Below, in pieces: positions 44,765-53,848 of a stretch of 64,000 nucleotides of DNA (the stretch's first letter is position 1; every line of letters begins with the position of its first letter). Source of the stretch: Halobacillus dabanensis (GTDB taxonomy: Bacteria > Bacillota > Bacilli > Bacillales > Halobacillaceae); contig NZ_FOSB01000002.1 in the NCBI RefSeq assembly GCF_900114165.1, positions 310,001-374,000 of the forward strand. Direction: 5' to 3'. The position numbers were made by a program, and so were the translations under genes. The notes below the pieces were generated by a model. That model was not told the origin of the DNA. It saw only the letters and a program-made list of their open reading frames with translations, and did no database searches.

Positions 44765-46201
44765 TCACATTTTGACAGCAACGTTTTTCAAAATAGTGTA
44801 GTTCCTTAAGGCTTCTAACCCCTTCTCCCTACCGAATCCGCTCTTCTTATATCCACCGAATGGCATCTGGATCCCGCCCCCTGCTCCATAATTGTTGATG
44901 AACACTTGTCCGGCTCTGATTTTTTTCGCGAGGCGGTGACCTCGACCTATGTTCTCTGTCCATACTCCTGTCACTAACCCGTATGGGGTAGCGTTCGCAA
45001 GATGAACCGCTTCTTGTTCACCTTTGAAGGTGAAGACACTTAGAACTGGCCCGAATATTTCTTCTTGTGCCACTTCACTTTGTGGATCCAGCCCATCAAG
45101 GAGTGTCGGTTCAAGAAAATACCCATTTTCATACCCCTCCACATGAGCTCGTTTCCCTCCAGCAAGAAACGAGGCGTTTTCCTTGTTCGCGATGTTCAAA
45201 AAACTCTCGATTCGCTGAAACTGTTTTTCGGATAACACAGGACCCAGATCTGGATCTTGAATACCTGGTCCCATTTTCAATGAAAGCATACGGTTTTTCA
45301 CACGTTCGACCAGATCATCCTTCACTTCTTCCTGAACGAGAAGACGGGAACCTGCTGAGCATGTTTGCCCTGCATTTTGAATGACTGATTTCACAATCCA
45401 ATCAGCAGCTTCATCCATCTTCGCATCAGAAAAAACAATGTTAGGTGACTTTCCTCCAAGTTCTAAGGTGACCGGCACGATATTACGGGAAGCAGCTTCC
45501 ATGACAAGCATCCCAGTCTGAACAGAACCAGTAAAAGTTATATGATTAATATCTTTATGATGAATCAATGCAGAGCCCGCTTCATCACCGTATCCTATCA
45601 CCACATTGAACACACCCTTTGGTAAGGACGTTTCATCAAATAACTCTGCTAGTTTGATAGCCGTCAAAGGAGTATCTTCCGCTGGCTTCACCACCACCGT
45701 ATTTCCTGTTGCGATTGCAGCTGCGGTGCTTCTGGAGGCGATTTGGATCGGGTAGTTCCATGGGATAATATGAGCCGTCACGCCAACCGGTTCTCTCACG
45801 GTATAATCCAAAATGTTCGCCTGAACAGGGATGGTTTCACCAAAAATTTTGTCTGCCATTCCGGCATAGTATTCAAAGTATCGAGCAGCAGCTTCGACAT
45901 CGTTTCTAGCCTGGGAGATCGGCTTCCCTGTATCCATCGTTTCAAGTTGAGCGATCTCTTCGGCAGAATGCCTAAGCTTTGAGGCCATCTCATAAAGAAT
46001 TCGTCCGCGCTCCTCCGGGGCAAAATCCTGCCATTCGTCTGACTCGAAGGTTTTCCTTGCCGCCATGATAGCGTGATGAATCTCAGTTTTTCCCCCTCTT
46101 GGAACTTCAGCAGTCACTTCTTGAGTTGCCGGGTCTTTGGTTGCAATCGTCTGTTTTCCTTCACTTTCTATCCATTCGCCCCCCACATACATGCGCTTCA
46201 T
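44765..46201 (-). CDS. Aldehyde dehydrogenase
   Basis: 478-residue NAD-dependent aldehyde dehydrogenase. Visible motifs: IIPWNYPIQIASRSTAAAIA near residue 145 (family WNYP), FTGSVQTG near 223, catalytic Glu in LELGGKSPN near 248, catalytic Cys in NAGQTCSAGSR near 282, [11 protein letters not shown] and PFGGYKKSGFGREKG. The Gly-Tyr-Lys-Lys end resembles betaine-aldehyde and gamma-aminobutyraldehyde dehydrogenases. It lies between an SDR and a symporter gene in a catabolic operon with a D-malate/tartrate-type dehydrogenase. The substrate aldehyde is not known. Confidence 0.88.
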   Translation of the reverse strand: MKRMYVGGEWIESEGKQTIATKDPATQEVTAEVPRGGKTEIHHAIMAARKTFESDEWQDFAPEERGRILYEMASKLRHSAEEIAQLETMDTGKPISQARNDVEAAARYFEYYAGMADKIFGETIPVQANILDYTVREPVGVTAHIIPWNYPIQIASRSTAAAIATGNTVVVKPAEDTPLTAIKLAELFDETSLPKGVFNVVIGYGDEAGSALIHHKDINHITFTGSVQTGMLVMEAASRNIVPVTLELGGKSPNIVFSDAKMDEAADWIVKSVIQNAGQTCSAGSRLLVQEEVKDDLVERVKNRMLSLKMGPGIQDPDLGPVLSEKQFQRIESFLNIANKENASFLAGGKRAHVEGYENGYFLEPTLLDGLDPQSEVAQEEIFGPVLSVFTFKGEQEAVHLANATPYGLVTGVWTENIGRGHRLAKKIRAGQVFINNYGAGGGIQMPFGGYKKSGFGREKGLEALRNYTILKNVAVKM

Positions 46202-46224
46202 ACTTCCACCCCTCTTTCCTTTTT

Positions 46225-46980
46225 TTAAATTCCTCTACCTCCATCAACATTAAGGACACTTCCTGTTACCATTCGGGCGCCATCAGAACTCAAGTACAAG
46301 GCAGCTTCTGCTATGTCTTCAGGCTTTACTAATTCTCCTAAAGGAACACTTTTCTTGAATGTCTCTTCCTTCACCTTATCAACATCTCCATCTTCCGGAC
46401 TGAACTTGCCTAACATACTTGTATCAGAAGGACCAGGATTAATCGCGTTGACACGTATCTTGTATTCTGCTAATTCAATTGCTAAAGCCTTTGTAAAAGC
46501 AATTGCTCCCCCTTTGGAGGTTACATAAGCATTCAACCCTGGTCGAGGACGTTCCGCAGCAATCGAGGCGATATTGGTAATGGATCCCATTCCTTGTTTC
46601 TTCATCGTTTTCACGACTTCTTTATTTATGAGGAATAAAGAAGTCGTGTTGACAGCCATTAAACGATTCCATTGGGAAAATTCAACTTCATCGATCGGGG
46701 TGGCAGACTGAGCAATTCCTAATGTATTTACTAGAGTCGTTATCTTACCCAAGAAATCTACAGCCTTTTCTATAGCATCTTTTACCTGCTTTTCTTCTGT
46801 AAGATTTGCTGATATCGTAACTAAACGATCAGGATATTCGTTCTCCAACTCTTCTAATTCATCGACATGCAAATCCAGGGCTGCTACTTTCGCCCCTCCC
46901 TCTAAAAAACGCTTCGTAATTGCTTGTCCCATACCGCCATTTGCTCCGGTAACTACGACCGTCTTATTTTGAAGATTCAT
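46225..46980 (-). CDS. Short-chain dehydrogenase/reductase
   Basis: 251-residue NAD(P)-dependent SDR. The cofactor loop TGANGGMGQAI is near residue 11; LVNTLGIAQ replaces the usual NNAG; the catalytic Ser in NIASIAAERP and Tyr-x3-Lys in NAYVTSKGG are intact near 140 and 155. A frame from 47049 is open, but GGAGGGAAACT places the start at 46980, just after the stop of the dehydrogenase gene upstream. It probably oxidises a hydroxy intermediate of the same pathway. Confidence 0.88.
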   Translation of the reverse strand: MNLQNKTVVVTGANGGMGQAITKRFLEGGAKVAALDLHVDELEELENEYPDRLVTISANLTEEKQVKDAIEKAVDFLGKITTLVNTLGIAQSATPIDEVEFSQWNRLMAVNTTSLFLINKEVVKTMKKQGMGSITNIASIAAERPRPGLNAYVTSKGGAIAFTKALAIELAEYKIRVNAINPGPSDTSMLGKFSPEDGDVDKVKEETFKKSVPLGELVKPEDIAEAALYLSSDGARMVTGSVLNVDGGRGI

Positions 46981-46990
46981 AGTTTCCCTC

Positions 46991-48058
46991 CTACATTTGT
47001 TGATAGATTTGTTTAACAATGGCATCTCCCGTTTCAAAGGTCTTTGCATTCCCTTTTAAATCAGGAGTCAAAGCTGTATTCGATTCAACTACACGCTCAA
47101 TGGCTTTCATGACAATCGCTGAAAGATCTTCTCTCCCTAAATGTTCCAACATCAGAGCAGCTGACCAAATTTGAGCAATTGGATTGGCGATTTGTTTTCC
47201 TGTAATATCAGGAGCAGAACCGTGAATCGGCTCGAACATGGAAGGGAAATCCCCCTCTGGGTTGAGATTTGCCGATGGTGATAATCCCAGCCCTCCGACA
47301 AGAGCTGCACCAAGATCTGTAAGAATATCCCCGAATAGATTAGAGGCAACGACCACCTCAAATGACTCCGGACGCTGAACAAAATGCGCAGCCAACGCAT
47401 CAATATATACATCTTCCACTTCTATACCTGGATACTCAGAAGCAGTGGTTTTCACAACTTCATCCCACAGCCCCATGGAATGGATGATGGCATTGGATTT
47501 TGTGGCATTGACAACCTTAGTCACACTATTTTTCCGAGCATAATCAAATGCATAGCGGGCAAGTCGCTGGACACCTTTTTTTGTGATCACCGTATTTTGA
47601 ACGGCCATTTCATCAGGCGTTTTTTGGTACAAACGCCCACCCATGTTAGAATACTCGCCCTCTGCATTTTCTCGGAAGACGTAGAAATCGATCGGGCTTT
47701 TCGTATGTAAAGGGCTTTTCACTCCAGGCAATTGTTTGATCGGACGCAGGTTCACATACTGGTTGAAATTTTTTCGGATCGGCATAATCAATTCCCATAT
47801 CGGTATATGTTCAGGTACGCGCCGGTCCCCGATAGCACCGAAGTAAATAGCATCAAAATCTTTTAAACGGCTTAAACCGTCCTCGGGCATCATCCGGTTA
47901 TGTTTCAAGTAATAATCGGAGTTCCATTCAAAGGAAGTGGTCTCCAGCTGGAAAGATGAATCAGCTTCAGCTAGAGCTTTCAAAACCTTTACCCCCTCCG
48001 TCATAACCTCTGGTCCGATTCCGTCTCCTGGCAAGATAGCTATGCGATACGTTTTCAA
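46991..48058 (-). CDS. D-malate/tartrate dehydrogenase-type decarboxylating dehydrogenase
   Basis: 355-residue member of the isocitrate/isopropylmalate dehydrogenase family. ILPGDGIGPEVMTEG opens the protein, the substrate-binding region reads IPIWELIMPIRKNFNQYVNLRPI near residue 85, the catalytic Tyr is in FRENAEGEYSNMGGR near 135, the Lys near 190 and the metal Asp residues in NLFGDILTDLGA near 245. The specificity loop matches D-malate (DmlA) and tartrate (TtuC, Bacillus YcsA) dehydrogenases rather than LeuB. TTG start after GGAGGAGG. First gene of an operon divergent from a GntR regulator, which suggests a hydroxy-diacid substrate. Confidence 0.87.
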   Translation of the reverse strand: MKTYRIAILPGDGIGPEVMTEGVKVLKALAEADSSFQLETTSFEWNSDYYLKHNRMMPEDGLSRLKDFDAIYFGAIGDRRVPEHIPIWELIMPIRKNFNQYVNLRPIKQLPGVKSPLHTKSPIDFYVFRENAEGEYSNMGGRLYQKTPDEMAVQNTVITKKGVQRLARYAFDYARKNSVTKVVNATKSNAIIHSMGLWDEVVKTTASEYPGIEVEDVYIDALAAHFVQRPESFEVVVASNLFGDILTDLGAALVGGLGLSPSANLNPEGDFPSMFEPIHGSAPDITGKQIANPIAQIWSAALMLEHLGREDLSAIVMKAIERVVESNTALTPDLKGNAKTFETGDAIVKQIYQQM

Positions 48059-48592
48059 ACGAATCCTCCTCCTACTATTATTTTAATGAACAACAAGCTA
48101 AAAAACGGGAAAATGTAACGATCAATAGGTGGGTGATCATCATGATGATAAAGGAATAAGCGGTGCCAATAAATATGGACAATAGATTGAGAACAAAGCG
48201 ATTATAAATTACTAGAGAAAAAAGGGTGTGTACGCGTTACGTAATAACAATGGGAAAGAGTCAAAGGAGTTAAACATAGGCTGGTTGGTGATAATGGATA
48301 GATTTCCTCTAAAGTGAGAAATATGTCACCGATCGGAATGGTGGGATCAAAGATTCCCAACTATATGTAAGTCAGAAGATGTGTTTGAGTGGTCGATTTA
48401 CTTCAAAGAAGAATATAGGACTATGATTGCTACATAAAAAATGCGTTTGATAAATCGATATTTTTATTTTGTTCGTGCGTACATCATATGTATGATGTAT
48501 TATATATAGTATATTATCTGAATATTTGGAATATGTAAATGTATTTTATCTAAAATTCTGATTTATAAAATATTTTAGCGAGGATGATAGTA
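48059..48592. promoter_or_regulatory. Divergent control region with 20-bp palindrome
   Basis: The 534-base gap separates the dehydrogenase operon and its divergent GntR gene. TACATCATA-TG-TATGATGTA at 48480-48499 is a perfect palindrome and the probable operator of the FadR-type regulator, about 95 bases before its start. A second, weaker palindrome ATCATCATGATGAT is near 48137. No gene is evident in the remainder. Confidence 0.6.
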
Positions 48593-49291
48593 TTGAATAT
48601 TTCATTCGACAGGATCCATCCAAATCAAACAAAAACCATGGGGATTGTCTCTGTGATTAAAGACTCTTTAATCGAAGGAAAATTAAAACCTGGAGATAAA
48701 CTGCCTACGGAGATGGAGTTAATCGATCAATTAGGAGTAAGTCGGACGCCTGTCAGAGAAGCAATTAAAATACTGGAGTCCATTGGGGTTATTCAGATCA
48801 AACGCGGAGAAGGGATGTTCATCACAGACAGCTCTTCTAAACTGACCATGAATCCTCTTATATTCAGCTTGATTATGCATAGCCATAACGTCGAACAGCT
48901 TATCGAATTCCGCCAGCACTTCGAACTGCTGCTGATGAACATGATTATTACAAAGAAAGATAAGAATTTAAATAAAATCGAAGCGGTATACGATTCCCAG
49001 GTGGAACGAATGAGTCAGGATTTGACAGCCGAGGAACTCGTAGACATTGATTTAGAATTTCATTATGCCATTCTGGAAGAGACAGAAAATCCTTTTACAA
49101 TGGAAATTGGAAGGACAATCTATGAGTTGATACGGCCGAAAATGATCCATTTCAAGGACCCCGAAGGCATTGATCGGACGCTTGCCACCCATAAAGAACA
49201 CTTGGAATTCATGAAAGGAGAGAAGGTATTCGATCCTAAAGAGGCTGTTACGCAGATGATTAAAAATAATGAAGATATGATTAAAGAATGA
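48593..49291 (+). CDS. GntR-family regulator, FadR/FCD subfamily
   Basis: 232-residue regulator. The N-terminal winged HTH (about residues 15-75) has LKPGDKLPTEMELIDQLGVSRTPVREAIKIL (GDKLPTE...SRTPVREA being the family signature); the C-terminal FCD helical domain follows with the metal-binding Asp and His residues expected (DLEFHYAI near 150). FCD regulators bind organic acids. The ATG at 48584 touches the GAGG ribosome site, so the TTG at 48593 is preferred. It is divergent from the operon starting at 48058 and probably represses it. Confidence 0.88.
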   Translation: MNISFDRIHPNQTKTMGIVSVIKDSLIEGKLKPGDKLPTEMELIDQLGVSRTPVREAIKILESIGVIQIKRGEGMFITDSSSKLTMNPLIFSLIMHSHNVEQLIEFRQHFELLLMNMIITKKDKNLNKIEAVYDSQVERMSQDLTAEELVDIDLEFHYAILEETENPFTMEIGRTIYELIRPKMIHFKDPEGIDRTLATHKEHLEFMKGEKVFDPKEAVTQMIKNNEDMIKE

Positions 49292-49375
49292 AAAAAATAC
49301 GCGCCTATACCATAAATTAGATCCCTCGTTTTACAGCTCGGATTTTTATCTTTATCATCTCCCTTACTAAAAAAG

Positions 49376-49450
49376 GACGTAACACCAAAGGTAAATACCT
49401 TAGTGTTACGTCACCCTTTAACTTGCTAATGCAATGGGGGTCAGGCACTA
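49376..49450 (-). repeat. Composite terminator repeat, copy 3
   Basis: A hairpin GACGTAACAC/GTGTTACGTC with inner AAGGTA/TACCTT pairing (49376-49412), T run on the minus side, then about 24 bases later GGGGGTCAGGCACTA (49436-49450). Same two-part layout as copy 1. It would terminate the SDR/TRAP gene cluster. Confidence 0.75.
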
Positions 49451-49454
49451 TTTA

Positions 49455-50246
49455 TTACAATGCCTTAACCAAACCACCATCGATGACGAGCGACTGTCCA
49501 GTCAAGTAAGTGTTAGCACCGGAAGCTAGGAAAACGACAGATCTAGCAAACTCTTCCGGTTCGCCGTAACGCCCCGTAGGAATCGACTGCTCTGTCTTCT
49601 TTTTCAATTCTTCCACAGATGTCCCCAGTTTGTCCGCACGCTTTTCATCAAGAGCAGCCACTCGATCTGTCGCGATTCTTCCTGGGCCAACTGTATTGAT
49701 CAGGATGTTATCACTCGCTAATTCTTGAGATAGACTTTTGGCAAGACCTACGATTCCTGCCCGGAAAGTATTGGACAGAATCAAATTATCCAATGTCTGC
49801 TTGATGGAAGATGAAGCGATATTAATAATCCTCCCCTGTTGCTGCTCCTTCATTGATGGCAGTACCTCTCTGATTGTGCGAGTGAAACTTAGAAGGTTCA
49901 ACTCAAAAGCTTTTTGCCAGTCTTCATCTGTGAATTGATCGAATGTTCCTGCAGGTGGTCCGCCGGCATTGTTGATTAATACATCAACTGTACCATTCCA
50001 TTCGATGGCTTTTTGAATCAGCTGTTCTATATCTTCTTTTTTCGTGACATCACATACTTGATACTCAACCTTTTGATTCCCGCTTATTTCCACGATTTCT
50101 GCTTTTGTTTTTTCTAATTCCTCCTGATTGCGGCTGGAAATCAATACGTGTGCTCCTTCTTTAGCGAATTCTGTGCTTATCGCTTTTCCTAATCCCTTGC
50201 TTGATGCTAAAACGACTACTGATTTACCTTTTAGCTGTAGATCCAT
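49455..50246 (-). CDS. Atypical short-chain dehydrogenase/reductase
   Basis: 263-residue SDR fold protein with the cofactor segment LASSKGLGKAISTEF near residue 13 and an intact NNAGGPPAGTF near 90. The catalytic region reads NIASSSIKQTLDNL then ILSNTFRAGIVG, so the usual Tyr-x3-Lys is replaced by Ser-Asn-Thr-Phe-Arg. This is seen in a recognised minority subclass; its chemistry is unclear. A frame from 50258 is open, but GGTGGAG favours 50246. It overlaps the end of the FAH-hydrolase gene by 23 bases, so the two are coupled. Confidence 0.83.
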   Translation of the reverse strand: MDLQLKGKSVVVLASSKGLGKAISTEFAKEGAHVLISSRNQEELEKTKAEIVEISGNQKVEYQVCDVTKKEDIEQLIQKAIEWNGTVDVLINNAGGPPAGTFDQFTDEDWQKAFELNLLSFTRTIREVLPSMKEQQQGRIINIASSSIKQTLDNLILSNTFRAGIVGLAKSLSQELASDNILINTVGPGRIATDRVAALDEKRADKLGTSVEELKKKTEQSIPTGRYGEPEEFARSVVFLASGANTYLTGQSLVIDGGLVKAL

Positions 50247-51132
50247 AAAGCGCTCCACCCTTTCCTTGTTTTTTCAAATCAGTTACCGGGTTTCTTAATG
50301 ATGGAAAGCCATCAATCTGGCATTCTATGATATCCCCATCTCGTAGCACAATTGCTCCTGGTGTCCCTGTAGATATAATATCACCTGGCTTTAAAGTCAT
50401 CACTTGAGAGTGAAAAGAGACAAGATAATATGGAGGAAACGTCATGTTTTCTACTTTGTTCGACCGATGTACATCTCCATTAAGGACAGTAGAAACCTCC
50501 AGTTTGCCTACATCCCCGATTTCATTCGGTGTTACTAGTTGGGGGCCAAAACTGAAAAAGGTATCGAAACTTTTAGATCGAGTCAAGTACCGGGGATTAC
50601 GTTTCAGTATATCTTCTGCCGTCATATCAATGACTGTCGTATATCCTGCAATGACTTGCTCCGCTTCTTCTACAGAAACATCTTTACATTCTTTTCCGAT
50701 AATAATTCCTAATTCAGCTTCTCCTGTCGTCCGTTCCGATTGATGGGGAAGACAAATCCTGTCCCCGTATCCTATGATGGTCGTGTCCGGCTTCATAAAA
50801 CTTGCCGGTTCCCCCTGTGGAGCCTGTTCATCTAAATCAGAGGCATGATCCACATAGTTTAATCCAATTCCCCAAATTTTTCGGGGATGCCGGTAAAGTG
50901 GGCGATATTCTGGATATTCGATCCTCTCTACTTGATCGGTCTCCTCTGTTGGCTGTTCCCCCCACCACCTCTGAAAGGCGGAGAAAATTCCAGGCTGTAT
51001 CAATTCAAATAAATCACTTGGCCAAGATTTGTTAAAGTGTTCATTAATAGAGGGTAACGTCATGGATCTCCACTCTTTGTCGAGGACAGCCGCTTGTTCT
51101 TTTCCATCGTTGTTAATCGATACGAATCTCAT
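50224..51132 (-). CDS. Fumarylacetoacetate-hydrolase-family protein
   Basis: 302-residue FAH-fold enzyme. KIWGIGLNYVDHASD near residue 88, the metal-binding GEAELGIIIGKEC near 138 and DMTAEDILKRNPRYLTRSKSFDTF near 168 (conserved Asp and Lys), then STGTPGAI near 265, are as in acylpyruvate hydrolases and 2-hydroxypentadienoate hydratase relatives. It differs from the ketodeoxypentonate dehydratase at 10264. It would cleave or hydrate a beta-keto acid. Co-transcribed with a TAXI-type TRAP importer upstream, and with an SDR downstream. Confidence 0.85.
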   Translation of the reverse strand: MRFVSINNDGKEQAAVLDKEWRSMTLPSINEHFNKSWPSDLFELIQPGIFSAFQRWWGEQPTEETDQVERIEYPEYRPLYRHPRKIWGIGLNYVDHASDLDEQAPQGEPASFMKPDTTIIGYGDRICLPHQSERTTGEAELGIIIGKECKDVSVEEAEQVIAGYTTVIDMTAEDILKRNPRYLTRSKSFDTFFSFGPQLVTPNEIGDVGKLEVSTVLNGDVHRSNKVENMTFPPYYLVSFHSQVMTLKPGDIISTGTPGAIVLRDGDIIECQIDGFPSLRNPVTDLKKQGKGGALYGSTAKR

Positions 51133-51153
51133 AATTACTCACACCTTCCTAAT

Positions 51154-53310
51154 TTAAAGTGCAGAACGGTGTTGCTGAATATCATTTGTTTTTCTCAAAT
51201 TAGTGAATAAGATAAGCGCAAATGCCGACAGCCCGATAACGTCTGTAAGAATCCCTGGATAAATGAGCAGCAAGGCTCCTATCCCTGCGACCATCCGCAA
51301 CCACACCGGTACAGCCGTTTTAAGGTAGCCCTCTGTCATTATCGATAATAGGAAAACACCGATCAGGGACGTAACTGTTATGAGGATGATATTCAAAATA
51401 GTCGCATCAATCATAAGCATCTCATGGGAAAATACAAACATGAACGGAACGATAAAACCTGCGATTGCAAGCTTCATTGCCTGGAACCCTGTCTGGTTCG
51501 GATTCCCGCCTGCAACTCCTGCACCTGCAAAGGCAGCCAGGGCCACAGGTGGTGTGATATTAGCAAAAATTCCGAAGTAGAAGACGAACATGTGAGCAAC
51601 AAAAGTAGCCGTCTCCGTCGATCCCGCAAGCTCACGATACAAAGGAAGCTGCAATAAGATGGGAGCAGCCATTGTACTTGTGATGATATAAGTCGGGATA
51701 CTTGGTAATCCCATTCCTAATATGATAGAAGTAATCATCGTAAGCAACAGGGTGATAAGCAACTGGATAAGAGGGCTATCGACCGCGCTGCCGATATTGA
51801 CAATACTATTGGCAATTTCCAATGCTACCCCAGTCAAGGAAGCGATTCCTACGATAATTCCTACAGCCCCGCACGCAATAGCTACAGGAACGGTCGTTTT
51901 CGCTCCATCCTCAAGCGCTTTTAAACAGTCCGTGATTCCTACTTCATCTCCGGGAATGTTCATCAGCTTTCTACCGACATTGATAGCTAATGGGATAATT
52001 AAGATAAGAATCAGCTCCCACCAGTCACTACGGACATTCGGCAAACTGCTTCCCGTAATCAACGCAGATAATTGCGGTTGGAAAATCAAAAATAGGGAAA
52101 TGGCTACAATGACTGGTAACATCCTCTTGGAACCCGCAATGACGATTGTCGCGATGATGGACCAAAATGCTGCGTAAAAAGGGGTTTTCCCCGAGAAAAG
52201 TAAATAAAGTAATGTCAGCATCGGGATAATCAAGTGGCCACGTTCCGCTATCACTTCTTTTAAAGAGGGCAGTTCACTTTTCGGCAATCCTTGCAATCCC
52301 CGCTTTGCTGCCCGAAAATGAACTTGTAATAAGATCCCTACATAAAATAAGAGCGCGGGTATAATTCCCGCCAGGATGATTTTCGTATAGGCGACATTGA
52401 GGTTTTCCGCCATGATAAAGGCAGCAGCACCCATGATCGGTGGGAGGATTTGGCCGCCTACACTGGCAGCTGATTCCACTGCTCCGGCAAAGTTTTTCTT
52501 GTACCCGATTTTTTTCATTAAAGGAATCGTGAAGGTCCCTGTTGTGACGACATTCGCAATTGCAGAGCCATTGATTGAACCAAGGAAACCGCTGGCTATG
52601 ACTGCTACTTTTGCAGGACCACCCCTGGTATGCCCGGCTACTGCAAGTGCCAAGTCATTGAATAGCTGTCCCATGCCAGACCTTCCGAGAAAAGCCCCAA
52701 ATAAAATAAACAAAATGATATAACTGGCTGAGACGCCAATAGCAGTACCTAACACACCTTCTGTGAGGAACACCAATTGAGCGATAATCTGCTTGGATAC
52801 ATTCGTTAGGACGGGCATGGTCAATTCGGGATAGACCGACAGCTTCACATAAAATCCATAAACCAAAAAACCAAGACCAAGTAGAGCAAGCCCCCACCCC
52901 GTCACTCTTCGGGTAATATCGAACAATAAAAGAATGATAAGGATCCCAACATAAAAATCCATATCGTTGATTTGCCCGCCAGTTTGAATGATACGTTCGG
53001 CAGTGGCAAGCATATAGATGGCCACAAATAAGGACAAGGCTGCAGTAATGTAATCATAAAAAGGGATACCCTTGCTCCCTTTCTTCCTTATAAAGGGATA
53101 CATAAGAAAACCAAGAGTCATCAATGTATAAAGGTGGATGCTGCGTTGCTTAATATCCACAAGGGAACCAGCATAAGAGGTATATAAATGAAACAAAGAT
53201 AATGCAATAGCTAACACGGATATGGTCAAGGCAACCGGTTTAGCTATATTCACCCTGGTTGTACTTTCGCGATCGTATTTTTCAGCTGTACTACTTTCTT
53301 GTTTATTCAT
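51154..53310 (-). CDS. TRAP transporter fused membrane subunit (DctQM type)
   Basis: 718-residue integral membrane protein with about 18-20 helices, combining a small-subunit-like N-terminal part and a large DctM domain with GVSASYIILFILFGAFLGRSG near residue 190 (broken by family motifs), FLGSINGSAIANVVTTGTFTIP near 245 and GMGLPSIPTYIITS near 535. This fused form goes with TAXI-type binding proteins. It imports an organic acid using the Na+ gradient. Preceded by a DUF1850 gene and the TAXI lipoprotein gene, 2 and 540 bases away, and followed by FAH and SDR genes. Substrate unknown. Confidence 0.92.
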   Translation of the reverse strand: MNKQESSTAEKYDRESTTRVNIAKPVALTISVLAIALSLFHLYTSYAGSLVDIKQRSIHLYTLMTLGFLMYPFIRKKGSKGIPFYDYITAALSLFVAIYMLATAERIIQTGGQINDMDFYVGILIILLLFDITRRVTGWGLALLGLGFLVYGFYVKLSVYPELTMPVLTNVSKQIIAQLVFLTEGVLGTAIGVSASYIILFILFGAFLGRSGMGQLFNDLALAVAGHTRGGPAKVAVIASGFLGSINGSAIANVVTTGTFTIPLMKKIGYKKNFAGAVESAASVGGQILPPIMGAAAFIMAENLNVAYTKIILAGIIPALLFYVGILLQVHFRAAKRGLQGLPKSELPSLKEVIAERGHLIIPMLTLLYLLFSGKTPFYAAFWSIIATIVIAGSKRMLPVIVAISLFLIFQPQLSALITGSSLPNVRSDWWELILILIIPLAINVGRKLMNIPGDEVGITDCLKALEDGAKTTVPVAIACGAVGIIVGIASLTGVALEIANSIVNIGSAVDSPLIQLLITLLLTMITSIILGMGLPSIPTYIITSTMAAPILLQLPLYRELAGSTETATFVAHMFVFYFGIFANITPPVALAAFAGAGVAGGNPNQTGFQAMKLAIAGFIVPFMFVFSHEMLMIDATILNIILITVTSLIGVFLLSIMTEGYLKTAVPVWLRMVAGIGALLLIYPGILTDVIGLSAFALILFTNLRKTNDIQQHRSAL

Positions 53311-53312
53311 TT

Positions 53313-53810
53313 CTATTCACCTCTCAATTTCACTAAAAAGTAATACCAGATTGAATTCAGTAAAGAATGTTGACCAACACTGATTTGATAAGCTTTGTTC
53401 TTTTCCAGATTGAATTCTTCATCGCTTCCATATATTAAGCAGTGATTTGTATGTTCGCCCGTTCTTAAGGAGAGATGTTTACCTATCGTCTGATTGATGC
53501 CTGTCATATAAACCCAACCATCTTTGATAAAGGTACGGTCCCCAGTATCATTTGGAACCCCTGCCCCAAATGTTTTAAATCGGGTCCCTGTCAGATCGAT
53601 CTCTCCCTCTTGCAAAACGAACATTTCTTCCCATTCTTCTTTTTCCACCGAATGTCTCCATCTTATCTTGAATTCTACTTCCTCTTCATAAAAGTAAAAC
53701 TGTTGAACAGTACCTTCTGTTGAGATTGCTAGTGTCGGAACCTTAACAATCATCAAGGTAATCACTGCCCCGATGACAGATGCGAACAAAACGATAAGTT
53801 TCCATTTCAT
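53313..53810 (-). CDS. DUF1850 protein of TAXI-TRAP operon
   Basis: 165-residue protein with one N-terminal membrane helix (about residues 5-25) and a small extracytoplasmic beta-rich domain: FKIRWRHSVEKEEWEEMF, TGTRFKTFGAGVPND and SVGQHSLLN identify the DUF1850 family, whose genes are found beside TRAP-TAXI permeases. The role is unknown but is presumably accessory to transport. It lies between the binding-protein and permease genes. Confidence 0.82.
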   Translation of the reverse strand: MKWKLIVLFASVIGAVITLMIVKVPTLAISTEGTVQQFYFYEEEVEFKIRWRHSVEKEEWEEMFVLQEGEIDLTGTRFKTFGAGVPNDTGDRTFIKDGWVYMTGINQTIGKHLSLRTGEHTNHCLIYGSDEEFNLEKNKAYQISVGQHSLLNSIWYYFLVKLRGE

Positions 53811-53848
53811 AGAATAAAAAAGGGCACCAGATCGATGCCCTGTTTCCT

